DNA of 64,000 nt. It comes from Nocardiopsis sp. JB363 (lineage in GTDB: Bacteria; Actinomycetota; Actinomycetes; Streptosporangiales; Streptosporangiaceae). Numbering within the stretch: position 1 is the stretch's first letter; every line of letters starts with the position of its first letter. Below are positions 63,482 to 64,000 of this stretch, piece by piece. Made by a program: the position numbers and the translations under genes. The stretch is taken from positions 35,594 through 99,593 of the forward strand of contig NZ_FRFF01000021.1 of the NCBI RefSeq assembly GCF_900143625.1. Reading direction: 5' to 3'. The notes under the pieces were generated by a model. The model did not search any database and had not been told where the DNA came from. It was given only the letters and a program-made list of their open reading frames with translations.

Positions 63482-63817
63482 CTATTTGATGTTGACCGGT
63501 CGTGCCATCGGCACGTCCGTGGAATTGTATACTTCTGATGCCTGGGAATCGACATTAGCCGTTTCGGACGCGCCGCCTTGGACATTTTCCGCCAGCGAAA
63601 TACCGTGGTTCTCGACTCTGGCTATAGCCTCGGCCTGCTCTTCCCCGTAATCCGACCAACCACCGACCTTCGGATCGTCGGCGCAGGCGGCCGAAGCCGA
63701 AGAAAGGACATCGTTGAAGTCGTCGTGCAGACCATTGAACGCTGACGCGTACTCTTCGGCCGAGGCACCCGCTCCATAGGCGTCATGAACGTTGACACCC
63801 ACCTCGTGCAGAGACAT
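63482..63817 (-). CDS. Small EspC/WXG100-like type VII secretion substrate
   Basis: A 111-aa helical protein. MSLHEVGVNVHDAYGAGAS, then ASAFNGLHDDFNDVLSSASAA and VGGWSDYGEEQAEAIARVENHG suggest the ESX-type helical-hairpin fold or the EspC family. The GW dipeptide in the middle is compatible with WXG. GAGGAA precedes the ATG. First gene of the three-gene low-GC cassette; the secretion machinery itself is not in the window. Confidence 0.65.
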   Translation of the reverse strand: MSLHEVGVNVHDAYGAGASAEEYASAFNGLHDDFNDVLSSASAACADDPKVGGWSDYGEEQAEAIARVENHGISLAENVQGGASETANVDSQASEVYNSTDVPMARPVNIK

Positions 63818-64000
63818 AGGGATAGTTCCTCAGTCATAACCAACAAAAGGGGACGCGGTTCAAGTTATCACCCGCGCACCCTTTGTGATCATGCTGCCCG
63901 CCCTCATCCCCGCGAGTCTGGAACCCATGTCCCACATGAGCTGGGGTTCCATTCGTCATCGGTTCCCATGGCCACAATTGGTCAGGGTCCTCAGTGGGGG
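63818..64000. other. Right-edge non-coding stretch
   Basis: 183 bp upstream of the EspC-like gene with no recognisable gene. It likely contains the cassette promoter reading leftward; no -10/-35 pair is assigned. Confidence 0.35.

Overview
The window reads as chromosomal DNA of a very high-GC actinomycete. Most third codon positions are G or C, GTG and TTG starts are common, and the gene order (recG-rpmB-thiL, plsC-gpsA-ddl, hup-leuD-leuC with a divergent IclR gene, gltX, leuB-serA-ilvC-ilvN-ilvB, gatB/gatA/gatC) is a conserved actinobacterial core arrangement. The sortase-anchored thioester-domain proteins and the cydABCD set fit a Nocardiopsis-like member of the Streptosporangiales. The genus is an inference. 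No rRNA, CRISPR array, insertion sequence or integrase was seen.

Layout. 1-6.7 kb: rsmD, recG, rpmB, a membrane-anchored protein with a CBM2-like domain, thiL, a stand-alone Lrp-type RAM domain and a DUF3515 lipoprotein. 6.8-16.5 kb: a respiratory block with DUF3105 and DUF305 proteins, cydA-cydB-cydD-cydC behind a likely Rex operator, an EI24 membrane protein and a Uma2 protein. 16.7-22.3 kb: plsC-gpsA-cystathionine gamma-synthase-like-ddl, divergent cofC, and hup. 22.6-26.0 kb: leuCD, the divergent ndgR-like regulator, two identical tRNA-Glu genes and tRNA-Gln. 26.2-34.4 kb: gltX, an SGNH hydrolase, an FAH-family enzyme, a DUF3152 metalloprotease, a Rieske lipoprotein and a sugar ABC importer without an ATPase. 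34.8-46.4 kb: branched-chain amino acid and serine genes cimA, ilvE, leuB, serA, ilvC, ilvN, ilvB. 46.6-50.3 kb: an Rpn-like protein and a membrane GGDEF-EAL protein. 50.5-59.7 kb: gatB and gatC-gatA on the minus strand, separated by four tandem plus-strand thioester-domain surface proteins. 59.8-63.8 kb: a lower-GC, three-gene cassette that resembles a type VII secretion substrate cluster.

Genes that work together. Branched-chain amino acid synthesis is represented by ilvB/N/C, ilvE, leuB, leuC/D and cimA plus an IclR regulator. Its upstream regions carry two transcription-attenuation leaders that the ORF prediction missed: a 13-aa peptide with Val-Val-Ile-Ile before cimA and a 16-aa peptide with Leu-Leu-Ile-Leu-Val-Leu before ilvB. 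They also share a 15-bp element, TCTC-N7-GAGA, seen at or near ilvB, leuB (two copies), cimA (one mismatch) and the leuC/ndgR promoter (degenerate). gltX, tRNA-Glu, tRNA-Gln and gatCAB together make up the indirect route to Gln-tRNA.

The most notable accessory feature is the thioester-adhesin array inside the gatCAB locus. Three members keep the Cys and Gln that form the internal thioester. The first has Ala at the Cys position. Members two and three share near-identical DNA, and the sorting motifs alternate between LAxTG and LPxTG types.
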